NCBI RefSeq assembly: GCF_035510375.1
Contig: NZ_DATKHG010000023.1
DNA: 64,000 bases
Strand: one strand, 5' to 3'
DNA from: Paenibacillus_I sp035510375
Lineage (GTDB): Bacteria > Bacillota > Bacilli > Paenibacillales > Paenibacillaceae
Part shown: positions 18,405-27,213 of the stretch, piece by piece
Numbering within the stretch: position 1 is the first letter of the stretch
How the letters are laid out: each line of letters opens with the position of its first letter
Notes under the pieces: generated by a model
Seen by the model: only the letters and a program-made list of their open reading frames with translations
The model's database searches: none
Told to the model about the DNA's origin: nothing
Translations under genes and position numbers: made by a program

Positions 18405-18952
18405 AACTTCCCCTCCTTTCTTTTTGTCCACGAATATTCTACCATAACGCACGGCAAAAAAGCTGCTGGTGCGATTGGTCGGCAGCCTTGGTCGCGCATA
18501 TGGCGGTGGAGTCGGATTACCGGGCTGTGCTGTCCGCATGGCGCGGTCGATTATCCGGTCCGGGACCGTAAGGCGGAATAGCCGCAAAATCCGACGCCTC
18601 TTCGGCATTCACCGGTTTCGACTCTGTTGCGTCAGGCGAAGAAGCGGGTTCCGTTCGGGAACTTGGCTGTTATTAGAACATTTATTTACGCCTGGATGGC
18701 GGGAAGAGAACGGGAAATCCTCCAGTTAAACGTTGATCGTCATGCATATCCGGGACATTTAGATGGAAAGCCTCCAGCTAATCGCCTCGCACATTCCCCG
18801 ACCCGACCAACCTGCCAGAATTAGAGGGAGGTTTTCCCGATACCTGCAGCTACGACTAAAGTAAGGGCATGTTTACTGGAGGTTCTCCCGCTAAGTTTGC
18901 GCGTGGCCCATCTGTGCTCCCATATGCGACACAAAAGTGCCTATTCATAGAA
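18405..18952. other. Intergenic region with a repeat cluster, no convincing gene
   Basis: About 550 bases between the start of the hypothetical - strand gene and the terminator of the symporter gene. Short frames exist but none has a ribosome site or recognisable product. The notable content is the four-copy repeat at 18712-18889. Confidence 0.6.
18712..18889. repeat. Four copies of a 19-base motif, two direct and two inverted
   Basis: The copies are GGGAAATCCTCCAGTTAAA (18712), TGGAAAGCCTCCAGCTAAT (18764), and on the other strand GGGAAAACCTCCCTCTAAT (18820-18838) and GGGAGAACCTCCAGTAAA (18872-18889). Spacing from copy to copy is 52-56 bases. Copies 1 and 4, and 2 and 3, are mutually inverted, so nested hairpins are possible in RNA or DNA. 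Confidence 0.8.
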
Positions 18953-18984
18953 ACAGGTCGGGCGGAAATCTCCGGCCGACCTGT
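18953..18984 (-). terminator. Terminator of the DctA-type symporter gene
   Basis: The arms ACAGGTCGG and CCGACCTGT lie about 30 bases past the symporter stop, followed on the - strand by TTTCT. The stem is nine pairs plus further partial pairing inside. The T tract is short. Confidence 0.6.
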
Positions 18985-19036
18985 TCGCTATACGGATGTC
19001 GCTATACGAATGTCGCTATACCGACTTCGCTATCCG
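18984..19036. repeat. Roughly 14-base tandem repeat overlapping the symporter gene end
   Basis: The unit TCGCTATACGGATG recurs almost head to tail as TCGCTATACGAATG, TCGCTATACCGACT and a partial TCGCTATCCG. The last copies encode the final codons of the - strand symporter, so repeat slippage would change its C terminus. Confidence 0.75.
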
Positions 19037-20317
19037 TTTCGCTGCCGGGCGAATATCTTCCGCAGCTGTTGCAGCACTCGCCTCCGGCTGTCCGTTCGGA
19101 TCGAACTCGTTCTCGGATTTCGCAACGATCACGGTCGCCACTCCGTTGCCGATCAGGTTTGTAATCGCACGTGCTTCCGACATGAAACGGTCCACGCCGA
19201 GCAGCAGCGCCATGCCGGCCAGAGGAATCGACGGAAATGCGGCCAGCGTTGCGGCCAAGGTGATAAATCCCGAGCCTGTGACGCCTGCAGCGCCTTTGGA
19301 GGTCAGCATCAATATGCCGAGAAGCGTAAGCTGCTGCCAGATCGATAAATCTACGCCGGATGCCTGCGCGACGAACATGGCCGCCATCGACAGGTAGATC
19401 GCGGTACCGTCCAAATTGAACGAGTAGCCGGTCGGAATGACAAGACCGACCACTGGCTTGGAGCAGCCATACTTCTCAAGCTTCTCCATCATCCGGGGAA
19501 GGGCGGACTCGGAAGAGGACGTACCCAGCACGAGCATGATTTCCTCCTTAATGTAGGCGATAAATTTGAATATGCTGAAGCCGTAAGCTTTGGCGATCAG
19601 TCCCAGTACGATGATGACAAACAACGCCATCGTAATATAGACGGAACCCATCAGCTTGCCCAAGGACGTGAGCGATTCAATGCCGAATTTGCCGATCGTG
19701 TACGACATCGCTCCGAATGCCGCAATCGGAGACACCTTCATAATCATGTTGACGATACCGAAAAAGGCCTGCCCGATCTTGTCGAACAAATCAACGACCG
19801 GCTTGGCTTTCTGGCCCATTGCAGTCAAGGACAGGCCGAACAGAATCGCAAAGAACAGGATGGGCAGCAGTTCTCCGCCGGCCATTGCGGCAACGACATT
19901 CTCCGGAACGATTCCCACGATAAAACCGATGAATCCGTGACTGGTCTCAGCCGCCTTCTCCGTATATTGGGAGATGTCGCCCGTTGCGCGGCTGGCGTCG
20001 ATGCCTGAGCCCGGTTTAATCAGATTGACAACAACAAGACCGATCGCCAGTGCGATCGTGGTAACGATTTCAAAGTAGAGAAGCGCCTTGCCGCCGATGC
20101 GGCCCACTTTTTTCATGTCGCCCATATTGGCGATGCCGTGCACGACCGTAAAGAATACGATCGGTGCAATGACCATTTTGATCAGCTTGATGAACACATC
20201 GCCGAGCACCTTCAATTTTTCTCCCGTAGCCGGGAAAAAGTGGCCGAGCAGAATGCCGAGCACGATGGCGATAATGACCTGAACCGTCAAATTTCTGAAA
20301 TTGATCCGCAACTTCAT
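19016..20317 (-). CDS. dctA: DctA-type C4-dicarboxylate/cation symporter
   Basis: A 433-residue member of the dicarboxylate/amino-acid:cation symporter family, importing succinate, fumarate or malate with protons or sodium. Visible are the serine-rich re-entrant loop (GTSSSESALPRMMEKL near 265), the second hairpin with PTGYSFNLDGTAIY near 300, and TSKGAAGVTGSGF near 345. About eight membrane segments fit the family length. The start has an AGAGAGG site. In Bacillus subtilis the equivalent gene is dctP, grouped with dctB, dctS and dctR as here. Confidence 0.93.
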   Translation of the reverse strand: MKLRINFRNLTVQVIIAIVLGILLGHFFPATGEKLKVLGDVFIKLIKMVIAPIVFFTVVHGIANMGDMKKVGRIGGKALLYFEIVTTIALAIGLVVVNLIKPGSGIDASRATGDISQYTEKAAETSHGFIGFIVGIVPENVVAAMAGGELLPILFFAILFGLSLTAMGQKAKPVVDLFDKIGQAFFGIVNMIMKVSPIAAFGAMSYTIGKFGIESLTSLGKLMGSVYITMALFVIIVLGLIAKAYGFSIFKFIAYIKEEIMLVLGTSSSESALPRMMEKLEKYGCSKPVVGLVIPTGYSFNLDGTAIYLSMAAMFVAQASGVDLSIWQQLTLLGILMLTSKGAAGVTGSGFITLAATLAAFPSIPLAGMALLLGVDRFMSEARAITNLIGNGVATVIVAKSENEFDPNGQPEASAATAAEDIRPAAKRIAKSV

Positions 20318-20368
20318 GGAACACAGCCTCTCTTTTCATTTTTTTGAAAACGCTTTATAATTGTCCCA

Positions 20369-20397
20369 AGTGTAAAAGAGAGGCCGGTTCAAAACAA
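20369..20397 (-). promoter_or_regulatory. Possible promoter for the symporter gene
   Basis: Reading the - strand, TTGTTT and TACACT are separated by exactly 17 bases, about 50 bases before the symporter start. The boxes are imperfect. A run of GACCATAACGACC and GAACAATATGACC upstream (about 20405-20435) contains repeated GACC words that could bind the DctR-type regulator, but this is a guess. Confidence 0.35.
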
Positions 20398-20426
20398 GAA
20401 TAAGGTCATATTGTTCTTTTTGGTCG

Positions 20427-21461
20427 TTATGGTCGACGAATTTCCTCGATTAAGCCGGCCCCTATCGTATCCGCAAACTCCTTATATATCGGACTCAATC
20501 TCTCCATCCACTGCGCTTTATCCTCCTCCGTCAACGTGATGATGTCCAACCCGGCGCGTTCCCGCAGCGAGCGAAGACCGTTTTCTTGTGTTAAGGCCGC
20601 CTGATTGTTCCAGACCGTCGTTTCCCGCAGCGCTTGCTCGATAATCAGCTGCACATCGGCGGGCAGACCGTTCCAGAACTTCTCGTTGAAGACGACGACA
20701 TATCCGAGGTAGCCGTGGTTGCTGATGGTCATATACCGTTGAAACTGATAGAGGCGTTTGCTCAGAATATTCGAGATCGTATTTTCCTGCCCGTCCACGA
20801 CCCCTGCTTCCAGATTGCGGTATACCTCGTTGAACGGCGTGCTGATGGTACTCGCGCCGAGCAAATTGAACTGTCGCTCCAACACTTGGCTAGGCTGAAT
20901 GCGAAATTTCAAGCCTCGGAAATCTTCCGGGGTCCGGAGCGGGCGCACATCGTTCGTCATCTGTCTGAACCCGTTGGACCAGTAGGCAACGCCTTTCATA
21001 CCGTAAGGCTTCAGCGTTTCGAACAGCCGTTTGCCCAGGGTCCCCTGCAGCGCTTCATTGACATTCTGTTGATCGCGGAACGCAAAGGGGAGGTCCATGA
21101 CGAACCAGGCCGGATCGATGGCGTTCATATTCGAGAAGGAAGGGGCTATCATTTGAATATCGCCCCGCTGCAGCGCGGCAACCTCGGTATTTTCCGAGTA
21201 AAGCATCCCGTTCGGAAATACCTGGATTTCAATACGATCCTGCGACTTTTCTTTGACCAGCGCGGCAAAGCGGGCCGCCGCCAGCCCTTTGGGCGTGTTC
21301 TCCGCCACGACATGGCTGAATTTGATCACGATCCGTTCCTTCAATCCGGTCTGCTCGTCGTCATAAGGAAGCTTTTCGCCGAAAATGGGCTGAAAGCCGA
21401 CGACATAAGCGACGAGCAGGCCAAGCACCAGAAAAATGCCGATTCCTGCGATAGATTTCAA
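20427..21461 (-). CDS. dctB: DctP/DctB-type TRAP solute-binding protein (C4-dicarboxylate)
   Basis: A 344-residue extracytoplasmic protein with an N-terminal membrane or signal segment (residues 5-22, no lipobox) and the TRAP DctP fold (IKFSHVVAENTPKGLAAARF, FPNGMLYSENTEVAAL, the Arg-containing KFRIQ segment, VDGQENTISN). No TRAP membrane subunits lie nearby. In Bacillus subtilis a similar orphan, DctB, acts as co-sensor for DctS, and the gene order here supports that role. It starts at TTG 21461 with GGGGGTGA ahead of it and is divergent from the kinase gene. Confidence 0.88.
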   Translation of the reverse strand: MKSIAGIGIFLVLGLLVAYVVGFQPIFGEKLPYDDEQTGLKERIVIKFSHVVAENTPKGLAAARFAALVKEKSQDRIEIQVFPNGMLYSENTEVAALQRGDIQMIAPSFSNMNAIDPAWFVMDLPFAFRDQQNVNEALQGTLGKRLFETLKPYGMKGVAYWSNGFRQMTNDVRPLRTPEDFRGLKFRIQPSQVLERQFNLLGASTISTPFNEVYRNLEAGVVDGQENTISNILSKRLYQFQRYMTISNHGYLGYVVVFNEKFWNGLPADVQLIIEQALRETTVWNNQAALTQENGLRSLRERAGLDIITLTEEDKAQWMERLSPIYKEFADTIGAGLIEEIRRP

Positions 21462-21548
21462 AAGCGTTCACCCCCGGTTGCTATTTTAGGCTTATTATTT
21501 CACAATGATATTCAAAGGTAAACCGCATGAAGGGAGGGAGAGGAACCG

Positions 21549-23192
21549 TTGCACCGGCTTCGAATCTACTGGAAAATCGTTCTGCTCTCGTTCGGACTCG
21601 TTCTGTTCTCCCTGCTCATCGGCGGCATCGTCCTGATCGGCAGCGTAACCCGGCTGCAGGAAAAGGAGCTCAGCCAGCGTCTGACCATCACAGCGCAAAC
21701 GGTCGCCAATCTGCCGAGCGTGGTTGAAAGTATAAGCAGCAGTCCGAATCCGGCCGCGCATATAGCGCCGCTGGCGGACAACATCCGGATACTGAACGAT
21801 GTCGCTTATATCGTCGTGCTGGATATGGACCGGAAGCGTTTGTCCCATCCGTTATCCGAGCGAATCGGGACGACGTTCGACTCGGCTGACGGCGACCCCG
21901 CATTCGCCGAGCATACATATGTCTCGAAGGTGCGCGGCGAAGCGGGCATCGGGCTGCGCTCCTATGTCCCGATCATGAACGAATCCCGCGAGCAGATCGG
22001 AGTCGTCGTGGCGGGCGGCCTGCTGCCGGGCCTGGGCGAGCTGGTCCGCGCCGAGAAACGGTCGATCGCGGTAACCTCGTTGCTGTCCCTTATTTTCGGC
22101 ATATTCGGCTCGGCGCTGCTCGCCCGTCACATCAAGCGCCAGATGTTCGATCTGGAGCCGCACGAAATCGCCAGAATGTTCCGGGAACGCACAGCGGCGT
22201 TTCAGGCGATGCATGAGGGGGTCATCGCGATCGACCGGAATGAGAACGTTACGATTATGAACGAGCGTGCCAAACGGATTTTCGGCGTCAAACACAATGT
22301 CACCGGGCTGCCGATCCGTGAAGTCATTCCGGGCACCCGTCTGCCCGAGGTCCTGAAATCGGGAGAGGCGATCCTTGGCAAAGAGCTCAACATAGGCGGC
22401 ACCGTCATATGGAGCAATCGGATTCCGATCCGCGAGAACGGCGTTCCGGTAGGAGCCATCGCCATTTTCCAGGATCGTACGGATGTTACGCGGATGGCCG
22501 AGGAGCTTACCGGCGTACGCGAGTTCGTGCATGCGCTGCGGGCGCAAAATCATGAGCATATGAACAAAATGCATACGATCGCCGGGCTGCTGCAGCTTGG
22601 GAAACAGAAGGAGGCCTTGGATTATTTGTTCGCGATTGCCGAACGGCAGGAGGAAATCACCCGCTTTTTGCAGGGGCATTTTCACGATGATGCCGTTGCC
22701 GGACTGCTTCTCGGTAAAATAAGCCGCGGCAAGGAGCTCGACGTCGAAATCACAATCGATCCCGAAAGCCGTCTCGAGCGTTTTCCCGAGCTGCTTGACC
22801 GGCACGATTTTGTGCTGCTGCTGGGTAACCTGATTGAGAACGCGTTCGACGCATTGGCCGCATCGGACGCCGCGTTTAAAGAGATTTATCTCAGTGTCAG
22901 ACAGAACGAGAAGCTGCTCAGCCTATCGATCGAGGACAACGGCTGCGGCATGACCGAGAAAACGAAGGCTCGCATGCTGGAATGCGGATATACGACGAAG
23001 AATGGTGAAAGCCGGGGGATGGGCTTGTATTTATTGAATGAAATCGTGATGAAAGGCAACGGCGCGTTGAAATGCCATTCTTCAATCGGCTTGGGAACGT
23101 CAATTGAGATTTTGTTCCCGATGAAAGGGGGTGGAGACGGTTATGAACAAAACAGAACGAGCGGAGCTCCGGGTGCTGCTGATCGAGGATGA
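21549..23192 (+). CDS. dctS: DctS-like sensor histidine kinase (CitA/DcuS family)
   Basis: A 547-residue membrane kinase. It has membrane segments at about 10-32 and 172-192 around an extracellular PAS-like sensor, a cytoplasmic PAS domain at about 210-320, the phospho-His in RAQNHEHMNKMHTIAGLL near 340, and an HATPase domain (NLIENAFDAL, DNGCGM, GMGLYLLNEIV). TTG start with GGGAGGGAGAGG ahead. The gene ends inside the regulator gene. It would detect external C4-dicarboxylates, probably with the divergently encoded binding protein. Confidence 0.9.
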   Translation: MHRLRIYWKIVLLSFGLVLFSLLIGGIVLIGSVTRLQEKELSQRLTITAQTVANLPSVVESISSSPNPAAHIAPLADNIRILNDVAYIVVLDMDRKRLSHPLSERIGTTFDSADGDPAFAEHTYVSKVRGEAGIGLRSYVPIMNESREQIGVVVAGGLLPGLGELVRAEKRSIAVTSLLSLIFGIFGSALLARHIKRQMFDLEPHEIARMFRERTAAFQAMHEGVIAIDRNENVTIMNERAKRIFGVKHNVTGLPIREVIPGTRLPEVLKSGEAILGKELNIGGTVIWSNRIPIRENGVPVGAIAIFQDRTDVTRMAEELTGVREFVHALRAQNHEHMNKMHTIAGLLQLGKQKEALDYLFAIAERQEEITRFLQGHFHDDAVAGLLLGKISRGKELDVEITIDPESRLERFPELLDRHDFVLLLGNLIENAFDALAASDAAFKEIYLSVRQNEKLLSLSIEDNGCGMTEKTKARMLECGYTTKNGESRGMGLYLLNEIVMKGNGALKCHSSIGLGTSIEILFPMKGGGDGYEQNRTSGAPGAADRG

Positions 23193-23886
23193 CCCGATGG
23201 TCCAGGAGGTGAACCGGCTTTTTGTGGAGAAAGTGGACGGCTTTCGGGTAGTGGGAACCGCTTCCCACGGCATGGAAGGCCTCAAGCGGATTGACGAATT
23301 GCAGCCCGATCTGGTCGTGCTCGACATCTTCATGCCATCCCTCGACGGCATCGAGACGCTTCGGAGCATCCGGACGATGGAGCTGCCCGTCGACGTCGTC
23401 GTCGTGACCGCCGCCAAGGATACGGAAACAATCCGGGCGATGATGCGGGGCGGCGCGTTCGATTACATCATCAAGCCGTTCAAGCTGGAAAGGATTCGGC
23501 AAACGCTGGAACGCTATCGGGTACGGCATGCCGCGCTGCGGCTGGGAGAGTCGGTGACGCAGGACGAGCTTGACCGGATTCTGCAGAGCGGTGAGGCTGG
23601 AGCGCAGGATGCGCCGAACGAGGAATGGGCGGTCTCGGCGGACAATCTTCCCAAGGGACTGAACGCCGCCACGCTTAAGCAGGTGCTTGCCGTGATCAGG
23701 CATCAAGGCGGCAGACTTTCCGCGGAGGAGACGGCGGAGGGAGTGGGGATCGCCAGGGTAACGGCCAGAAGGTATCTGGATTATCTGGAGAAAAGCGGGA
23801 TCGTGCGCCTTGCGGTTCATTACGGGGGCCTCGGGCGGCCGGTCAACCGCTATGAATTGGCGCGTGAACAAAATGACCATAAATAA
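23143..23886 (+). CDS. dctR: DctR-like response regulator (CitB family)
   Basis: About 247 residues. The receiver domain is at 10-125, with acidic pair EDDP, phospho-acceptor Asp in LVVLDIFMPSLDG and Lys in IIKPFKL. The C-terminal 60 residues form a winged helix (SAEETAEGVGIARVTARRYLDYL) typical of CitB/DcuR regulators. ATG 23143 follows GGGGGTGGAG; GTG 23131 is an alternative start. It overlaps the kinase gene by about 50 bases, so the two are coupled. Likely targets are the symporter and malic enzyme genes. Confidence 0.9.
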   Translation: MNKTERAELRVLLIEDDPMVQEVNRLFVEKVDGFRVVGTASHGMEGLKRIDELQPDLVVLDIFMPSLDGIETLRSIRTMELPVDVVVVTAAKDTETIRAMMRGGAFDYIIKPFKLERIRQTLERYRVRHAALRLGESVTQDELDRILQSGEAGAQDAPNEEWAVSADNLPKGLNAATLKQVLAVIRHQGGRLSAEETAEGVGIARVTARRYLDYLEKSGIVRLAVHYGGLGRPVNRYELAREQNDHK

Positions 23887-23951
23887 CAATATGAACGAAA
23901 GCTTCCCATTTCAGCCGTGTAAGCGATAACATACAGGCATCGGGGAGCGTG

Positions 23952-25376
23952 ATGAAGATGGCGATGCCGAAGTCGGCGAGCAGCAATATTGTCGTGCGGG
24001 TTGAAATGGACAGGGATAAGGTGGCGTTCGGAACGATCGCTACGGCGATCGATGAAGCGGGCGGCGATATCGTCGCGGTCGATGTGAGCGGTACAGGCAG
24101 AAACGCGGACATCCGGGACATTACCGTCAACATTACCGAGACGAACAGCAAGGATCTCGTCGCCGGCGTGTTGAATAAGTTGCCGGGCGTTAAAGTGCTG
24201 CAGATATCGGACCAGACGTTTCTGATGCATCTGGGCGGCAAAATTGAAGTTGCGCCGAAAATGACGATTAAAACACGCGATGATTTGTCCCGTGTTTACA
24301 CGCCCGGGGTGGCCAATGTGTGCATGGCGATCCACGATGATCCGGGCAGCGCCCATACGCTGACGATCAAGCGCAATACGATCGCCGTCGTATCCGACGG
24401 CACCGCGGTGCTGGGGCTGGGCAATATCGGCCCGATGGCCGCGATGCCTGTGATGGAAGGCAAGGCGATGCTGTTCAAGCAGCTTGCCGGGGTAGACGCA
24501 TTTCCGATTTGTCTGGATACGCAGGATACGGAGGAAATCATCGGCACGATCAAACGGATTGCTCCGGCATTCGGCGGAATCAACCTGGAGGATATCTCCT
24601 CGCCGCGCTGCTTCGAGATCGAACGGCGGCTCATTGAGGAACTGGATATTCCCGTATTTCACGACGACCAGCACGGCACGGCGGTCGTGCTGCTCGCCGG
24701 CTTGTACAACGCGGTCAAGCTGGCCGGCAAACGCCTCGAGGATTGTAAAATCGTGCTCTGCGGAATCGGCGCGGCCGGCATCGCGTGCACGAAGATTCTG
24801 CTCTCGGCCGGCGCGACGCGGATCGTCGGGGTAGATCGCGACGGGGCGCTTGTGCGCGGCAAGGCATATGCCCATGAGGCATGGCAGTGGTATGCCGAGC
24901 ATACGAATCCGCAGTTGGAGACCGGAGCATTGTCCGACGTCATAGCCGGCGCGGATATTTTCATCGGCGTATCGGGGCCGGGTGTGCTGAAGCCGTCGGA
25001 TATCCGCAAAATGGCAACAGACCCGATCGTCTTTGCGATGGCCAATCCGACACCCGAGATTGCGCCCGAGGAAGCCGAAGGGCTGGTCAGGGTCATGGCA
25101 ACCGGCCGTTCCGATTATCCGAATCAAATTAACAATGTGCTTTGTTTTCCGGGATTGTTCCGCGGCGTGCTCGATTGCCGGGCGTCCAGGGTCACGGAGG
25201 AAATGAAGCTGGCGGCGGCCAAAGCGATCGCTTCGGTCGTCGGCGAAGCGGAGCTTAACGAGTATTACATTATCCCGAGCGTATTCAATCCCCACGTGGC
25301 CGATCGGGTAAAGGAAGCGGTAATGCAGGCGGCTTACGCGTCAGGAGTGGCCCGCAGACGCGAACGGGGTGTCTAG
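23952..25376 (+). CDS. NAD-type malic enzyme with N-terminal ACT domain
   Basis: About 474 residues. It decarboxylates malate to pyruvate with reduction of NAD(P). Residues about 10-85 form an ACT-like regulatory domain. The catalytic part follows with SRVYTPGVANVC (Tyr), GLGNIGPMAAMPVMEGKA (Lys), metal ligands in NLEDI and HDDQHGTA, and a Rossmann motif (GIGAAGIA). Start codons GTG 23949, ATG 23952 and ATG 23958 are all close behind GGGGAG. It lies 62 bases after the dctR-like gene, so this is a sense, import and use module for malate-type acids. Confidence 0.92.
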   Translation: MKMAMPKSASSNIVVRVEMDRDKVAFGTIATAIDEAGGDIVAVDVSGTGRNADIRDITVNITETNSKDLVAGVLNKLPGVKVLQISDQTFLMHLGGKIEVAPKMTIKTRDDLSRVYTPGVANVCMAIHDDPGSAHTLTIKRNTIAVVSDGTAVLGLGNIGPMAAMPVMEGKAMLFKQLAGVDAFPICLDTQDTEEIIGTIKRIAPAFGGINLEDISSPRCFEIERRLIEELDIPVFHDDQHGTAVVLLAGLYNAVKLAGKRLEDCKIVLCGIGAAGIACTKILLSAGATRIVGVDRDGALVRGKAYAHEAWQWYAEHTNPQLETGALSDVIAGADIFIGVSGPGVLKPSDIRKMATDPIVFAMANPTPEIAPEEAEGLVRVMATGRSDYPNQINNVLCFPGLFRGVLDCRASRVTEEMKLAAAKAIASVVGEAELNEYYIIPSVFNPHVADRVKEAVMQAAYASGVARRRERGV

Positions 25377-25422
25377 CCCGACTGTAAAAGCGCGATGTCC
25401 GAGTGCATGATGACGGATCGCG

Positions 25423-26127
25423 CTATCTCGCTTTTTCCCCGGCCGGAAACCACCTGCGCAGCTTGAAGCTTCTTCTTGACGGAGATGGCTGCTTCCCCGC
25501 CTCGATTTGGAAATGCAGGAACAGGCTTGTGATCCATTTGGACACCAGCATGATTGCAATATACAAGAGGAAGAAATGAAAAAAATTGACTCCTTTATAC
25601 ATTTGAATCAAACCGAAGCTTACCAAAGCGGGCTTCACCAGGAAGGAAAAAACGAAGCACAAGCCGATTCCGAACAGATAAAAGTTTTTCTTCCGGTTGA
25701 TCGTCCATTGGTACAGCAGCATGAAAACGACCGGAACGAAGGACGTATCCAAAGCCACGCTGCTCGGCAATACCGGTACGATTTTGTAGGGATAGTTCCA
25801 CAGACCGCGGGTAACTCCCAGCGTGTCGATATACTGGAACCACACGTGGACATTAAAGCCGAAGAACCCGATAAGCAGCGCTCTTTTGCGGTCCAGCAAA
25901 ATGAACAGCGCGGCCAAAGGCAGCAGCAGCATGGCCAGCAAAAACCAAAATTGCCACGTGCCCATATGGGAATAGGTTTGCCAATAATCAAACGTCAATT
26001 TGGACATGGTTTCGTGCGCTTTGTTGATTTGCTCCAATTGTTTGCTTTGTTCCGGTGTCACCGTTCTCGCCACCCTTTGCAAGCGTATATTGGATTTCCG
26101 GGTTATGTTATCCATCAGCGGTGACAT
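25423..26127 (-). CDS. CBO0543-family membrane protein
   Basis: A 234-residue integral membrane protein with about five hydrophobic segments (starting near residues 58, 83, 124, 148 and 176) and a soluble N terminus of about 50 residues. The GLWNYPYKIVPVLPSS segment resembles CBO0543 proteins, whose function is unknown. No clear ribosome site precedes ATG 26127; ATG 26115 is possible. The C-terminal 30 residues are basic and Ser/Arg-rich. Confidence 0.7.
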   Translation of the reverse strand: MSPLMDNITRKSNIRLQRVARTVTPEQSKQLEQINKAHETMSKLTFDYWQTYSHMGTWQFWFLLAMLLLPLAALFILLDRKRALLIGFFGFNVHVWFQYIDTLGVTRGLWNYPYKIVPVLPSSVALDTSFVPVVFMLLYQWTINRKKNFYLFGIGLCFVFSFLVKPALVSFGLIQMYKGVNFFHFFLLYIAIMLVSKWITSLFLHFQIEAGKQPSPSRRSFKLRRWFPAGEKAR

Positions 26128-26142
26128 TCAATCGCCGGATCA

Positions 26143-26187
26143 AGAAAAAACCTTGGGAGCAGGCGAAGATGCCTCCCAAGGTTTTGT
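26143..26187 (-). terminator. Terminator/attenuator before the CBO0543-like gene
   Basis: AAAACCTTGGGAG and CTCCCAAGGTTTT form a perfect 13-pair stem. On the - strand it ends in six T. It lies 16 bases upstream of the membrane protein start, so it either ends transcripts from the right or attenuates that gene. Confidence 0.75.
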
Positions 26188-26525
26188 CCGTTTCACACGC
26201 CCTTCATACCGGCTTGCGCCGCCATCAGTAACTCCGACAAGGTATTATATGGTTATTTTATTTAAATAATCAACATTTAGCATTTAGTAACACCAATTCA
26301 AAAGCCCCGAGTAAGAAGCAACTTCTCCAAGAGGTACACGGTGTCCTGTTTATATTGCAAAAAAATAGCAGCTTTTTTAATCGATAACCCTCGATACGAC
26401 AGGCTTTTTTCAGATTTTAAGCACATTTCTTTCCGAATCCATGTTCAAAAACCAGGTGAGTAAGAAATGTCTCGGTTTATGTGGAGATGCGTAACATGTT
26501 AACCGGTAATTGGATAAAGATAATT

Positions 26526-26563
26526 ACAAAAGAGAACTGCCGACAGGTACTTTGTCGACAGTT
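26526..26563 (-). terminator. Terminator after the lipoprotein gene
   Basis: The arms AACTGCCGACA and TGTCGACAGTT pair with one mismatch. On the - strand they are followed by CTCTTTTG. It lies 40 bases after the lipoprotein stop. Confidence 0.65.
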
Positions 26564-26603
26564 AAAGGTTTCCTGTTTTTGGCGGCTTATTATTAGTGAA
26601 CTA

Positions 26604-27212
26604 CTATTCTTCCTGAGAAGATTTAAATCTCTTCCGTTCCGTCTTAACCTCGTTTTCAAAGGCTTTCTTGTATTTCTTGTATTCACTAGATGATACGATC
26701 TCTTCCTTGCTCGTGGCAGAGAGGATAATGCTTGAGTTCGGTCCAGATACCAATAGGCTTCCGTCAGGTTGAGCGTAACCAGCGATGATATGGTATTTAC
26801 CGACCTCAAGGAGTTGGTCACGCTCATACAGCACTACAGATTTTTGATCCTGGGTAATTCCGCCTTTTTTCAAAATTTCGAATTCGGTGTCCTTTTTAAG
26901 TTTACCTTTAATATTGTCGATTACTGTGATGGAGTACTTCGTGTAAGGGTCGCTTACTTCCTTAGAACCAGATTCTGTTTCAATGGAAACGGGGTTTTTG
27001 TAAATCGTCTCCATTTCGGAATTGATTTTAGCGACAAAGATGTAATCTGCATCTCCGACAATTTCATTAATATTCTCCACATCAATACTGAATGAGCCAG
27101 CGAGATTCGTGATCGGTAGCTGACTCTTGTCAACGGGGCTGCCGGTGCTACTCGAACATGCACCGAGAACCAGTGTGACCGCAAGGATAATTCCTGTCAA
27201 AATTCTTTTCAT
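26604..27212 (-). CDS. Hypothetical lipoprotein
   Basis: A 202-residue lipoprotein of unknown function. The signal peptide has lipobox LGAC with Cys at residue 19. The mature part is beta-rich with a VGDADYIFVAKI segment, seen in small surface lipoproteins that may carry an SH3-like fold, and ends in a Lys/Glu-rich tail. It starts one base after the protease stop and has GGGGAGG ahead of ATG, so it is co-transcribed and perhaps anchors or inhibits the secreted protease. Confidence 0.8.
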   Translation of the reverse strand: MKRILTGIILAVTLVLGACSSSTGSPVDKSQLPITNLAGSFSIDVENINEIVGDADYIFVAKINSEMETIYKNPVSIETESGSKEVSDPYTKYSITVIDNIKGKLKKDTEFEILKKGGITQDQKSVVLYERDQLLEVGKYHIIAGYAQPDGSLLVSGPNSSIILSATSKEEIVSSSEYKKYKKAFENEVKTERKRFKSSQEE

Positions 27213-27213
27213 A

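Larger units (their letters stand above)
26128..26603. other. Gene-free stretch between - strand genes
   Basis: Apart from the two hairpins at 26143 and 26526, I see only AT-rich sequence with short unsupported frames. No tRNA-like or riboswitch-like structure is obvious. Confidence 0.6.

Noticed and set aside
18405..18608. N-terminal extension of the - strand hypothetical gene
   Set aside because: The extension is Arg/Pro-rich noise and the start at 18404 has a near-perfect ribosome site.
18712..18889. A small CRISPR array
   Set aside because: Only four diverged units, two inverted relative to the others, and no cas genes.
20341..20400. A sigma-54 promoter before the symporter, as in some dctA genes
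   Set aside because: No GG/GC pair with the required spacing (TGGCAC-N5-TTGC) is present, and the regulator lacks an AAA domain.
23850..25295. A 481-residue open frame on the - strand opposite the malic enzyme
   Set aside because: The malic enzyme has all its catalytic motifs; the opposite frame is low-information and lacks a start signal.
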